From positions 1 through 55,163 of the forward strand of contig NZ_AUJR01000037.1 in the NCBI RefSeq assembly GCF_000424325.1: a stretch of 55,163 nt of DNA. Reading direction: 5' to 3'. Each line of letters starts with the position of its first letter. Position 1 is the first letter of the stretch. The DNA comes from [Clostridium] clostridioforme AGR2157. GTDB taxonomy: Bacteria; Bacillota; Clostridia; Lachnospirales; Lachnospiraceae. Below the pieces are notes generated by a model. It had not been told where the DNA came from and made no database searches. It saw only the letters and a program-made list of their open reading frames with translations. A program made the position numbers and the translations under genes. This document shows positions 42,567-52,127 of the stretch, piece by piece.

Positions 42567-44822
42567 TTAATAAGAAACTGTGGCCTCCGGTGCTAATATC
42601 TCCGCTACCTCATCTGAACCATAGTTGAGAATCCTTCCGCCTGAGCCAAGAATCCATTTCTGGTCATTACCGTCTGTCACCTTCGTATTTTTCATAATTT
42701 TACCACTTGAATTAATTAGTCTTTTTCCTTCCCCTGGTATATCAAACACCTCATATTTTGCAGCGGAGTCTGCCTTCTGAAGCTTGCCTTTATAGTAGAA
42801 ACACCCGTCTTTTATGCCAGTGATTCCTTTTCCTTTAAGGTCAAAGAAATACTGGGCAGGGGTTGAGCCTATTCCATCATCCACCATTGTTTTTCCGATA
42901 ACGCATTTTCTGTCATCCCTCGGTCCTTTGCAATAGTAGAATTCCCCCTTCACCTCAATCAGACCATACTGCGCTGCCCCATACATATCAAAGACATAAT
43001 AACCATCCTGAATTTTTTCTACTGTATAGCTGTTTTCATCTCCGCAAGTCGGTTTCCCTGACCGGTCAAAATAATACCATTCCTTTTGTCCTGAACTATT
43101 TATGTCTGACGGGCCATCCAACTTTAACCATATCCCTTCTACGCGTTCCCCCTCAATGAATGCTTTATCCTGTTTTGATTCCGGCTGGTAAAAATAGCGA
43201 TAACCTTTTATCTCCGGTGTTGTACTGCTGAGTTTTACCCAACCTGGATACATAATTCCGTTTCCATCAAAACAATAGGTTACCCCATCCACCTTGACTT
43301 CTTTTTTACCTCCTGAGGAACGTTTTTTACTTCCAGTGGATTTGTTGAAATAAAAATATGCATATTGTCCATGTTCCTGAACATAATCCGCCACATCCGA
43401 ATTATCCATCCAACTTTGCGGTATTTCCAGCCACTGCCATCCTGTTACTCTAGCTCCGTCTTTCCCACAGTAATAATAGGAATCTTCATCTTCATCATCT
43501 TCCGCTGTTTCAGTCAGCCAACCAGTGAGCATTACACCAGAAGTATTAAAGCAATAATATTGCCCATCGATTTTATACCAGCCATCCATCCGCACGTATC
43601 CATCATTTCCTGCATAATACCAGTAATTGTAATCTGAATTTCTGGAATCTATGCCTCTAATGACAAACCACTGATTCTGATATAAATAACCCTCTTCTCC
43701 AATGTATCGCTTTTTACCGTTTTCCTTTGTCAACCACCGTTTTCGGTAATTAAGGCCATTTACATCAAAATAGTATTTTCTACCTTTAAGTTCTTTAAAA
43801 CCTTCCTTGAGTACTGCCCCGGATTCAGATGCATAGTACCAGCTTTCAGACACAACACCGATACTATTGGTATTTTCAATCTTAAACCAGCCATTATTCT
43901 GAAGGATTCCATCTTTATCTAGGTAATATCTATCTCCATTTCCGTCAATATACCATCGTCTCCTATAATTCAAGCCATTGGCATCAAAAAAGTACCATTT
44001 CCCATCCTCTTCTCTCCAACCATTACGCCATAGTACACCGTTTGAATCCGCACGGTACCAGTTGATGTATTCCTGTCCATTGCTGCTGGTACCTGTAATA
44101 GAGAACCAGCCGCTTTGTCTCGCTCCATTTTCATCCACATAATACCGGTCATCCCCCAGGTTGAACCATCTGCTGCGGTAGGCATTGCCGTTAGAATCAA
44201 AATAGCATGTTATACCTTCCAATTCATGCCATCCGTCACGCAAAAGGGAACCATCCTCCGTAACATAATACCAGTTAGTATAAGATACACCTTTATTATT
44301 CACGCTATCAATGGAAAACCAGCCAGGAGCCTTCCTGGCACCTTCCTCATCTACGTAATATCGCTTATCTTCCAAGTTGAAAAAGGATTTCCTCGGAGAA
44401 TTTCCACCTGGATAGAAAAAGTAAGATTTTCCATCCAACTCATACCAGCCATTTTTCAGTATAATTCCATCTTCTCCTGCATAATACCAACTGGTGACAG
44501 AGTCGGCGGACGGCAGTGAGGGTTGAGATACCAAACTGAACCATTCATTTTCATATCTGGAACCATCTGACTTGACACGGTATCGGTCATCCCCCGCACT
44601 TACCCAATTATCCGTTACAATCTGACCGTTTCCTCCCACATACCGCATGGTTCCGTCTGACCATGGCAGCCACTGGTTTACCAACTTTTTATCATGTTCC
44701 ATATAGACCCACTGCTGGGCAGAGTCCTGCTGCCATCCTTCTGCTCCCCATGCCGGAATAGCAGTAACAGAAAGGAAAGCCGCCGCACATGTAATGAGTC
44801 CGATTAGTTTTTTATTCTTCAT
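42567..44822 (-). CDS. Large secreted protein made of wall-binding repeats
   Basis: 751 aa. Signal peptide (1-26, LITCAAAFLSVTAIPAWG|AEG), then roughly 20 or more CW_binding_1-type repeats covering nearly the whole protein (WYYAGEDGIILKNGWYELDG, YYVDENGARQSGWFSI and similar), with strong divergence between units. No enzyme or adhesin domain is apparent. Repeats of this kind bind choline-type wall polymers, so it may coat or crosslink the surface polysaccharide made by the neighbouring genes; this is inference. AAGGAGTATAGTCA precedes ATG 44822. It follows the SARP-like regulator by 22 bases. Confidence 0.85.
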   Translation of the reverse strand: MKNKKLIGLITCAAAFLSVTAIPAWGAEGWQQDSAQQWVYMEHDKKLVNQWLPWSDGTMRYVGGNGQIVTDNWVSAGDDRYRVKSDGSRYENEWFSLVSQPSLPSADSVTSWYYAGEDGIILKNGWYELDGKSYFFYPGGNSPRKSFFNLEDKRYYVDEEGARKAPGWFSIDSVNNKGVSYTNWYYVTEDGSLLRDGWHELEGITCYFDSNGNAYRSRWFNLGDDRYYVDENGARQSGWFSITGTSSNGQEYINWYRADSNGVLWRNGWREEDGKWYFFDANGLNYRRRWYIDGNGDRYYLDKDGILQNNGWFKIENTNSIGVVSESWYYASESGAVLKEGFKELKGRKYYFDVNGLNYRKRWLTKENGKKRYIGEEGYLYQNQWFVIRGIDSRNSDYNYWYYAGNDGYVRMDGWYKIDGQYYCFNTSGVMLTGWLTETAEDDEDEDSYYYCGKDGARVTGWQWLEIPQSWMDNSDVADYVQEHGQYAYFYFNKSTGSKKRSSGGKKEVKVDGVTYCFDGNGIMYPGWVKLSSTTPEIKGYRYFYQPESKQDKAFIEGERVEGIWLKLDGPSDINSSGQKEWYYFDRSGKPTCGDENSYTVEKIQDGYYVFDMYGAAQYGLIEVKGEFYYCKGPRDDRKCVIGKTMVDDGIGSTPAQYFFDLKGKGITGIKDGCFYYKGKLQKADSAAKYEVFDIPGEGKRLINSSGKIMKNTKVTDGNDQKWILGSGGRILNYGSDEVAEILAPEATVSY

Positions 44823-44844
44823 TGACTATACTCCTTATGAAAGT

Positions 44845-45285
44845 TCATGGTTCCTTCTTTGCATAATATCCGTTATATAACAAATTCAAATATGGGACTG
44901 TCTCAGAAGCCCACGGATATTCCTCCATATACTTACCTGTATAAGCAGTCATATATACTTTGTTTCCATTTAAAAATTCATACAAATCACACTTGAATAA
45001 TCTGGTATTAATTGAATATACGCCACGTTGATGAATCAAAAGTTCCTCACAATCATATGCTTTTAGTACCTTCCTCAACCTGTGAACAAGCACCCGTATA
45101 TTCTTTTTAGCTGTTCTCTCCGGAATATTTTCATACAGCATACATGCAAGCTGAGAGATGGATACGCTTCCACCTCTTCTATCCACCAGGATAGCTAGAA
45201 GCTCTTTTGATTTTTTGCTGGAAAAGTATATCATTTGGCTATTAATGAATACATCAAATCCACAAAATGTCTGAATAAAAATCAT
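44845..45285 (-). CDS. Stand-alone SARP/OmpR-type winged-helix regulator with BTAD-like tail
   Basis: 146 aa. Residues 1-95 form an OmpR/SARP winged helix (KSKELLAILVDRRGGSVSIS, LACMLYENIPERTAKKNIRV, LVHRLRKVLKAYDCEELLIH, RGVYSINTRLFKCDLYEF); the short C-terminus resembles the start of a bacterial transcriptional activator domain but lacks its TPR repeats, a receiver domain and an ATPase. It probably binds DNA directly. Placement between glmS (15 bases) and the wall-binding protein suggests local control of surface genes. AGGAAGATACAAT precedes ATG 45285. Confidence 0.75.
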   Translation of the reverse strand: MIFIQTFCGFDVFINSQMIYFSSKKSKELLAILVDRRGGSVSISQLACMLYENIPERTAKKNIRVLVHRLRKVLKAYDCEELLIHQRGVYSINTRLFKCDLYEFLNGNKVYMTAYTGKYMEEYPWASETVPYLNLLYNGYYAKKEP

Positions 45286-45300
45286 ATTGTATCTTCCTGT

Positions 45301-47142
45301 CTACTCTACGGTCACTGACTTTGCCAGATTCCTGGGCTTATCCACATCCAGTCCTTTGAAAAGGGAAACATAGTATGCCAAAAGCTGAAGTGGAATTACA
45401 ACAAGACTAGGATAAAAGCATTCCAACGTTTTAGGTACATAGATAGTACAATCTGCAATGTCCTCTATGATGTAATTCCCGTAGTTGGTAACACCAAGAA
45501 TATTAGCTCCCCTACTCTTAACCTCTACCATATTGCTGAGAAGTTTTTCAAATAAGCTTCCCTGAGTAGCAATCCCTACTGTCCAAATTCCATCCTCAAT
45601 CAACGAGATGGTTCCATGTTTTAATTCCCCTGCCGCATATGCTTCCGAATGTATATAGGATATTTCTTTTAGTTTTAAGGAACCTTCCATGGATGCCGCA
45701 TAATCCAATCCTCTGCCAATAAAGAATACATCATTGTTATGGGAGAACTTATTGGCTAACCATTGAATCCTCTCTTTCTCCTCCAGGATACGGCTGATTT
45801 TGTCTGGAAGATGCTGCAGCTCATCTATCATGTCCTTATATGTTTCATCCCCTATGGTTCCTCTCACTCGGCCAAAGTATATGGCCAGCAAATATACAGC
45901 TGCCAGTTGGGCACTGTATGCCTTGGTAGTTGCCACTGCAATTTCAGGACCTGCCCAAGTATAAAATACATGGTCTGCCTCTCTTGCTATGGAACTTCCC
46001 ACCACATTGACGATGCCCATGACTAAAAGCCCCTGGCTTTTTGCTTCCCTTAACGCCGCAAGAGTATCCGCAGTCTCACCAGACTGACTCACTACGATTG
46101 CAAGAGTCTGCTCTTCAAATACCGGATTCCGGTAACGTAGTTCACTAGCCAGATCCACATCAGCGGGAATACGTGACAATTGTTCAAAAATATATTTTGC
46201 ACTCATACACACATGATAGGCGGAACCACATGCAACCATCTGTATTCTTTTCACCCCACATATAACCTCTTTTGTCATATTCAGTTCTTCCAGTACGATT
46301 TCGCCGTTTTTAATCCTTGGGCTGAGAGTATCCCTAACTGCCTTAGGCTGTTCATAAATTTCCTTCAACATGAAATGTTCAAATCCGCTCTTCTCCGCAG
46401 CTTCTGCATTCCAGTCTATAAGAGAAAATTCCGGCTGTAACTGGTCCTGGTCAATATTGTACAAACGAATATCAGTTTTAGTGATACAAAGAATCTCCAT
46501 ATTCTTAATAAAACAAATATTACGTGTGTACTTCAAGATGGCTGGTACATCAGACGCAATAAAATTCCCCTGTTCTGAACATCCTGCAATCAAAGGACTG
46601 TCTTTTCGGACCGCGTAAATTTCCCCTGGTCTATCTTTAAACATAATTCCCAGAGCATAAGAACCACGGACTCGCACCATCATATTAGCTATAGCATCAA
46701 TCGGATTTCCCTTGTAATATTTGTCTAAAAGATGGGCCAGTACTTCTGTATCAGTCTGAGAGAAGAATTCAATTCCCTCTCTTTGAAGCTTATCTTTTAT
46801 TTCCTGAAAATTCTCTATTATACCATTATGCACCACCGCTACCCTCTTATCCTCTGAACATTGAGGATGAGAATTTATTACAGAAGGTACTCCATGAGTA
46901 GCCCATCTGGTATGTCCGATTCCACAGAAACCAGTTACTGCTTCTCCATTATTAGTCATTTCACATAAAACTTTAAGGCGGCCTTTTGCCTTAACCACTT
47001 CAAGACACTCTGTTCCTTCTTTCGTTTTTCCAGCGACTGCAATTCCGGCAGAATCGTACCCTCTGTATTCAAGCCTTGCCAATCCATCCAACAGGATAGG
47101 GGCTGCCTGACATTCCCCTGAATACCCTACAATCCCGCACAT
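45301..47142 (-). CDS. glmS: Glutamine-fructose-6-phosphate aminotransferase (isomerizing)
   Basis: 613 aa, full length. Makes glucosamine-6-phosphate from fructose-6-phosphate and glutamine, the first step to UDP-GlcNAc. Catalytic Cys2 follows the initiator Met (MCGIVGYSG), with GHTRWATHG and the glutaminase domain to about 240; two SIS domains follow (VACGSAYHVCMSAKYIFEQL; VVSQSGETADTLAALREA; FIGRGLDYAASMEGSLKLKE), ending KSVTVE. AGGAGG sits in the last codons of glmM, which ends one base before the ATG, so there is no room for a glmS ribozyme. It supplies the GlcNAc for the CapEFG pathway and wall synthesis. Confidence 0.96.
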   Translation of the reverse strand: MCGIVGYSGECQAAPILLDGLARLEYRGYDSAGIAVAGKTKEGTECLEVVKAKGRLKVLCEMTNNGEAVTGFCGIGHTRWATHGVPSVINSHPQCSEDKRVAVVHNGIIENFQEIKDKLQREGIEFFSQTDTEVLAHLLDKYYKGNPIDAIANMMVRVRGSYALGIMFKDRPGEIYAVRKDSPLIAGCSEQGNFIASDVPAILKYTRNICFIKNMEILCITKTDIRLYNIDQDQLQPEFSLIDWNAEAAEKSGFEHFMLKEIYEQPKAVRDTLSPRIKNGEIVLEELNMTKEVICGVKRIQMVACGSAYHVCMSAKYIFEQLSRIPADVDLASELRYRNPVFEEQTLAIVVSQSGETADTLAALREAKSQGLLVMGIVNVVGSSIAREADHVFYTWAGPEIAVATTKAYSAQLAAVYLLAIYFGRVRGTIGDETYKDMIDELQHLPDKISRILEEKERIQWLANKFSHNNDVFFIGRGLDYAASMEGSLKLKEISYIHSEAYAAGELKHGTISLIEDGIWTVGIATQGSLFEKLLSNMVEVKSRGANILGVTNYGNYIIEDIADCTIYVPKTLECFYPSLVVIPLQLLAYYVSLFKGLDVDKPRNLAKSVTVE

Positions 47143-47143
47143 A

Positions 47144-48500
47144 CTATAGTTCCTCCTGATGGCCTTTTGCTATTATTGTCTGAATAATCTGGTTAACATA
47201 TTCCCTGCACCGGCGTGGCTCTGCTGCTTCCACCATGACTCTCATCACCGGCTCGGTTCCGCTTTCCCTTACAAGAATGCGTCCCTCTTTTCCTAGTTCT
47301 TTTTCCACCTGACGAATAGCTATCTGCACATCCGCATCCTCCCTTACGGTTCTTTTATCTTTTACCCGGATATTTTCCAGAACCTGCGGATAGATATGCA
47401 CTGGTTCTGCCAGCTTGCTAAGGGGCTGTCTTTTCTCCATGATAACCTCCATCATTTTAATGGCTGTGAGGATTCCGTCTCCCGTGGTTGCATATTTGCG
47501 GAAGATGATATGGCCGGATTGTTCGCCCCCAATACGGTAGCCGTTGGAAGCCATGTTCTCGTACACATTTATCCCCCACCGCTGTTTTCTCATATTCGAT
47601 ACCGGCCTCATCCAGGGCTTTGTACAGGCCGAAGTTGGACATGACCGTAGTGACAATCTTATTGCCCTGGAGTTTCCCCCGCTCCTTCATATAACGGCCA
47701 TATATGTAGAGAATAATATCCCCGTCCACCAAATTGCCCTTTTCATCCACACACAGACACCGGTCCGCATCCCCATCAAATGCAAATCCCACATCCAGTT
47801 TCTTTTCCTTGACAAACCGTATGAGTCCGTCTATGTGGGTGGAACCGCAGTTTGTATTGATATTCAGGCCGTCCGGCTCATTGTTAATCACATAAGTAGT
47901 TGCTCCCAGGGCATCAAATACGCTTTTGGCAATCATCCAGGCGCTTCCATTGGCACAGTCCAGGCCGACCCTCATGTTTTTGTAGGAACGGGTTGCCAGG
48001 GAAATAAGGTAGCCCGTATAGCGGTTCCTGCCTGCCGCATGGTCCACGGTACGCCCAATCTGCTCCCTGACTGCAAGCGGGATTTCACCTGAGATACCGT
48101 CGATGTAGGCTTCTATCTTCAGGATGGTATCCTCGTCCATCTTTTCTCCCTGGGCGTTGATTAGTTTGATGCCATTGTCATAGTAGGGATTGTGGCTGGC
48201 TGATATCATGACGCCGCAGTCAAAGCCTTCGGTGCGGGCCACATAGGAAACGCTTGGGGTGGTGGTCACATGAAGAAGATAGGCGTCAGCGCCGGATGCC
48301 GTCAGCCCGGCGGCTAAGGAATATTCAAACATGTATGAAGAACGCCGGGTGTCTTTTCCAATGACAACCCGGCATCTCCCATCTTTTTTATTTCTGCTGT
48401 AGTACCAGCCGAGAAATCGGCCGATTTTATATGCGTTCTCTACTGTTAGTGTTTTGTTGGCTTCGCCGCGGAAGCCGTCGGTGCCGAAGTATTTTGCCAT
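47144..48500 (-). pseudogene. glmM: Phosphoglucosamine mutase GlmM, frameshifted
   Basis: Normally about 450 aa, converting GlcN-6-P to GlcN-1-P. The 5' part (48500 to about 47570) is normal: MAKYFGTDGFRGEANKT, catalytic Ser in MISASHNPYYDNGIKL and metal-binding DGDADRC. At about 47566-47571 the frame changes: GDK is followed in one frame by CVREHG and in another by VYENMASNGYRIGGEQSGHI, which then runs to the normal end (VRESGTEPVMRVMVE). Relative to GDKYVYENM, two bases seem lost from an AT-AT run. The coding parts are otherwise intact, so it is a recent mutation or a sequencing error. ATG 48500 follows GAGGAG. Confidence 0.88.
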
Positions 48501-48557
48501 GATTTTTCTCCTCATTGTATGTATTTATATATATTTTTGAGATAATAATATATGGAG

Positions 48558-49697
48558 TTATTTTCTCCATACCACTTTATTAACTATTCCAGTATAACTT
48601 TGAATCAGCTTTACAACCTTGGTACTAACATTTTCATCTATATAGTTTGGAACAACCAGACCATTATCTCCGTTCTTTACCATTTCTACAGCTGTCGCTA
48701 CTGCCTGCAGCACTTGATTTGTCGTGATTCCCGCAAGGATAAAATTACCTTTGTCCAATGCTTCGGGTCTTTCGGTGCTGGTACGGATACATACAGCTGC
48801 AAATGCATTTCCTATAGAGCTAAAGAAACTACTCTCTTCAGGCAGTGTTCCTGAATCTGAAATGACTGCAAATGCATTCATCTGAAGTTTGTTATAATCA
48901 TGAAAGCCTAATGGTTCATGGGTATGAACCCTTGAATCCAATGCGAACCCTCTTTCTTCTATAAACTTCCTACTCCGTGGATGCATGGAATATAAAATTG
49001 GCATGTCATACTTTTCTGCCAGTGCATTAACTGCGGAGAAAAGACTGGTAAAATTTTCTTCATTATCAATATTCTCCTCCCTATGCGCAGAAAGAAGCAT
49101 ATAATTACCCGCTCGAAGTGACAGGCGTTCCATTACATTGCTCTTTTCTATCTTTTCCAGATTATCATGAAGTACTTCAGCCATCGGACTGCCGGTCACA
49201 TATGTCCTTTCTTTTGCTGTGCCCTCATAATTCAGATATCTTCTTGCATGTTCACTGTAACACATATTCACATCAGCTATATGGTCTACAATCCTTCGGT
49301 TGGTTTCCTCAGGCAGACATTCATCGAAACAACGGTTTCCTGCTTCCATATGGAAGATAGGAATATGAAGACGTTTTGCTGAAATTGCAGACAAGCAGCT
49401 ATTTGTATCACCTAGTATCAATAGTGCATCCGGCTTTATATCTGCCATTATCCTGTATGACTTCGCTATGATATTACCAATCGTTTCACCCAAATCATTT
49501 CCGACTGCATTCAGATAATAGTCCGGCTCCCTAATGCCTAATTCATCGAAAAATATCTGATTTAGACAATAATCGTAATTCTGTCCTGTATGTACAAGAA
49601 TCTGTTCAAAATATGTATCGCATTTTTTTATAACTGCTGATAAGCGTATGATTTCAGGTCTTGTCCCGACAACTGTCATTAATCTTAATTTACCCAT
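48558..49697 (-). CDS. capG: UDP-N-acetylglucosamine 2-epimerase-like (CapG/WecB family)
   Basis: 379 aa. GT-B-like fold epimerase: MTVVGTRPEIIRLSAV, VHTGQNYDYCLNQIF, HMEAGNRCFDECLPEETNRR and SDSGTLPEESSF are the family blocks. Next to capE and capF the best match is CapG/FnlC, which epimerises C2 of UDP-6-deoxy-L-talose-type HexNAc to give UDP-N-acetyl-L-fucosamine, rather than general UDP-ManNAc synthesis. ATG 49697 is six bases from GAGGGGG and overlaps the capF stop by 8 bases. Confidence 0.9.
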   Translation of the reverse strand: MGKLRLMTVVGTRPEIIRLSAVIKKCDTYFEQILVHTGQNYDYCLNQIFFDELGIREPDYYLNAVGNDLGETIGNIIAKSYRIMADIKPDALLILGDTNSCLSAISAKRLHIPIFHMEAGNRCFDECLPEETNRRIVDHIADVNMCYSEHARRYLNYEGTAKERTYVTGSPMAEVLHDNLEKIEKSNVMERLSLRAGNYMLLSAHREENIDNEENFTSLFSAVNALAEKYDMPILYSMHPRSRKFIEERGFALDSRVHTHEPLGFHDYNKLQMNAFAVISDSGTLPEESSFFSSIGNAFAAVCIRTSTERPEALDKGNFILAGITTNQVLQAVATAVEMVKNGDNGLVVPNYIDENVSTKVVKLIQSYTGIVNKVVWRK

Positions 49698-50856
49698 GCA
49701 CATCCCCCTCTACCTTCAAGTAATATGTATCCGGTTTTTCCGGATTAAAACACTCATTGCACCACATAATGGTTACAAGGTCTGCGCTACCTTCATTTAT
49801 GATATTATGCGTGTATCCAACAGGGATATCAACCACCTCCAATCTATCACCGGAAACATGATATTCAATTACATGCTCTGAATCGATTCGGCGAAACTGA
49901 ATCAGCGCTTTTCCACTTACTACTACAAATTTCTCATTTTTTGAATGGTGCCAGTGATTCCCTTTTGTGACTCCCGGTTTTACTATATTGACTGAAATCT
50001 GCCCTCTGTCCTGCGTCCGGATAAGTTCTGTAAACGATCCGCGTTCGTCTATATTCATTTTCAAAGGATAGCTGAACTCATTCTCAGGAAGATAGCTCAA
50101 ATACGTGCTGTATAGTTTCTTTATAAATCCTTCCTCTGTCATATCCGGAATGCTTTTATTCTGCCTACTGTCGTGGAAGGAATAGAGTAGTTCAGCAATC
50201 ATCCCCAGATTAACACTATATGTCACCGGAACAAAACAGAATTTCCGGTCAGAATAAGATGGATGCCCTGACAAGGCGCGCAGCAACTCTTCTATCACAT
50301 CATCTATATATACAAGATTTAGATTTACAGATGAATCATTTACCTGAATATGAAGTCCATGTGTAATATTGTGACAGAACGTTGCGATTACACTATTGTA
50401 ATTCGGACGACACCATTTGCCAAATACGTTTGTGAAACGGTATACATAAACCTTCGCTCCGGTTTTCATTCCATGCCTAAAAAACAAATCTTCTCCTGCC
50501 CTTTTGCTCTTTCCATAAGGATTATCCAATTCCGCCTGTATGGAAGATGACAGCATAACGGGACAGGTATTGTCATATTTTTCTAACCGATACAGCAAGT
50601 CTTCTGAAAAGCCAAAGTTTCCACGCATAAAATCTTCAGTTTTTTCCGGTCGGTTCACCCCCGCCAAATGGTATACAAAATTAGCTTCTTTGCAATATAA
50701 TTCTAACAATTCAGGATTTGTGTCCACATCATATTCAAATACATTAAAATTAGGATTGATTTTAAAGGACTTATCCTTGCCATCTCGAATATTATTTAAC
50801 GTGGCTATCAGGTTTTTACCAATAAATCCTTTAGCTCCAGTAACAAGAATGTTCAT
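49690..50856 (-). CDS. capF: CapF-like bifunctional NAD(P)-dependent reductase with cupin domain
   Basis: 388 aa. N-terminal extended SDR (ILVTGAKGFIGKNLIATL; NPYGKSKRAGEDLFF with the Tyr-Lys pair) and a C-terminal cupin (from about 265) with the metal-site sequence KGNHWHHSKNEKFVV and HNIINEGSADL. This two-domain arrangement is specific to CapF/FnlB/WbjC, which converts the CapE product to UDP-N-acetyl-6-deoxy-L-talosamine. AAAGGAG precedes ATG 50856; capE ends 25 bases upstream. Confidence 0.93.
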   Translation of the reverse strand: MNILVTGAKGFIGKNLIATLNNIRDGKDKSFKINPNFNVFEYDVDTNPELLELYCKEANFVYHLAGVNRPEKTEDFMRGNFGFSEDLLYRLEKYDNTCPVMLSSSIQAELDNPYGKSKRAGEDLFFRHGMKTGAKVYVYRFTNVFGKWCRPNYNSVIATFCHNITHGLHIQVNDSSVNLNLVYIDDVIEELLRALSGHPSYSDRKFCFVPVTYSVNLGMIAELLYSFHDSRQNKSIPDMTEEGFIKKLYSTYLSYLPENEFSYPLKMNIDERGSFTELIRTQDRGQISVNIVKPGVTKGNHWHHSKNEKFVVVSGKALIQFRRIDSEHVIEYHVSGDRLEVVDIPVGYTHNIINEGSADLVTIMWCNECFNPEKPDTYYLKVEGDVHG

Positions 50857-50881
50857 ACTCCACTCCTTTCTTCTAAGATTT

Positions 50882-51928
50882 CTATTTATTTTCCCAACCT
50901 AAAATCTCTTCACGGATGTATTGTAATGTAAGAAGTTTTTCCTTGACCTGCGTCAAAGTAAGGAGATCTGTATTATTAGAATTGAATTCCTTTAATGAGC
51001 TACGCCCTATATCCCCATCTTTGAAATATTTGTCATAATTTAAATCTCGTTTGTCGCAGGGAACGCAATAAAAATCTCCCATGTCAATGGCATGGGAGCA
51101 TTCTTCATTGGTCAGAAGAGTCTCATACATTTTCTCTCCATGACGAATGCCAATCACTTTTATTTTATTGTCCGCATGAAATAGTTCCTTTACTGCCTGT
51201 GCAAGGACCTCGATGGTGCAAGCCGGCGCTTTCTGCACCATGATATCTCCTGAATTACCGTGCTGGAAAGCAAATACCACTAATTCCACTGCTTCTTCCA
51301 AACTCATAATAAACCGGGTCATGGAAGGTTCTGTAACAGTCAAATCTTTTCCATCCTTTATTTGGCTAATGAACAAAGGAATAACGGAGCCTCGGGAACA
51401 CATTACATTGCCATATCGTGTGCAGCAGATACTTGTCCAATCCGAGGATATGGTTCTTGACTTTGCAACGATTACCTTTTCCATCATAGCCTTTGATGTT
51501 CCCATTGCATTCACAGGATAAGCTGCCTTATCAGTGGATAGACAGATAACTTTCTTCACGCCAGATTCAATCGCTGCAGTCAGCACATTTTCAGTTCCCA
51601 TGACATTTGTTTTTACAGCCTCTATAGGGAAAAATTCACATGACGGAACCTGTTTTAGAGCTGCCGCATGGAATGTAAAATCCACCCCATGCATGGCATT
51701 TCGAATACTTTGGATATCTCTCACATCGCCTATGTAAAACTTTATCTTGTCACTGTATTCAGGAAATTCCTTTTGGTAAAAATGCCGCATATTGTCCTGC
51801 TTTAATTCATCCCGGGAAAATATACGTATTTCCTTAATGGTTGATTTTAGGAAACGCTTTAACACAGCATTCCCAAAAGAACCCGTACCACCTGTTATTA
51901 AAAGCGTTCTATCATAAAATAAATCCAT
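50882..51928 (-). CDS. capE: CapE-like UDP-GlcNAc 4,6-dehydratase/5-epimerase
   Basis: 348 aa. ITGGTGSFGNAVLKRFL binds NADP; FHAAALKQVPSCEFFPIEAV, CLSTDKAAYPVNAMGTSKAM (catalytic Met-x3-Lys) and PSMTRFIMSLEEAVELV are the marks of the CapE/FnlA/WbjB family. It starts the UDP-L-FucNAc branch from UDP-GlcNAc. AGAAGGGATTAG precedes ATG 51928. Order capE-capF-capG follows the pathway. Distinction from PseB-type dehydratases rests on the capF neighbour. Confidence 0.92.
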   Translation of the reverse strand: MDLFYDRTLLITGGTGSFGNAVLKRFLKSTIKEIRIFSRDELKQDNMRHFYQKEFPEYSDKIKFYIGDVRDIQSIRNAMHGVDFTFHAAALKQVPSCEFFPIEAVKTNVMGTENVLTAAIESGVKKVICLSTDKAAYPVNAMGTSKAMMEKVIVAKSRTISSDWTSICCTRYGNVMCSRGSVIPLFISQIKDGKDLTVTEPSMTRFIMSLEEAVELVVFAFQHGNSGDIMVQKAPACTIEVLAQAVKELFHADNKIKVIGIRHGEKMYETLLTNEECSHAIDMGDFYCVPCDKRDLNYDKYFKDGDIGRSSLKEFNSNNTDLLTLTQVKEKLLTLQYIREEILGWENK

Positions 51929-51953
51929 ATTTGCTAATCCCTTCTATCTTTTT

Positions 51954-52127
51954 TTACATGCCAAAAAACCAATTGCAATCAATAGGAGAACCATACCATT
52001 TTTCCATAATCTTTTCCTTCCAGTCATGCGCAGCAAACATTACCCCTGCAATAAATGAAAATGACTGCATCGCACGAATTTCCCTGCTTATGAAAAATAG
52101 GACAATACCGATATCTCATTTTCCCCT
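51954..52127 (-). pseudogene. Short remnant between vanZ-like gene and capE
   Basis: A minus-strand frame reads DIGIVLFFISREIRAMQSFS, FIAGVMFAAHDWKEKIMEKW and YGSPIDCNWFFGM before TAA at 51954. It looks like real coding sequence, but an in-frame TGA stands just before it and the only ATG (52070) lacks a ribosome site. The last 38 codons could be a small protein; more likely it is the tail of a lost gene. Family not recognised. Confidence 0.35.

Noticed and set aside
46900-47160. glmS ribozyme
   Set aside because: Firmicute glmS genes often have a ribozyme in the leader, but here glmM ends one base before the glmS ATG, leaving no leader.
48555-48580. Hairpin at the capG stop codon
   Set aside because: ATGGAG/CTCCAT is short, contains the stop codon and lacks a T-run; not a convincing terminator.
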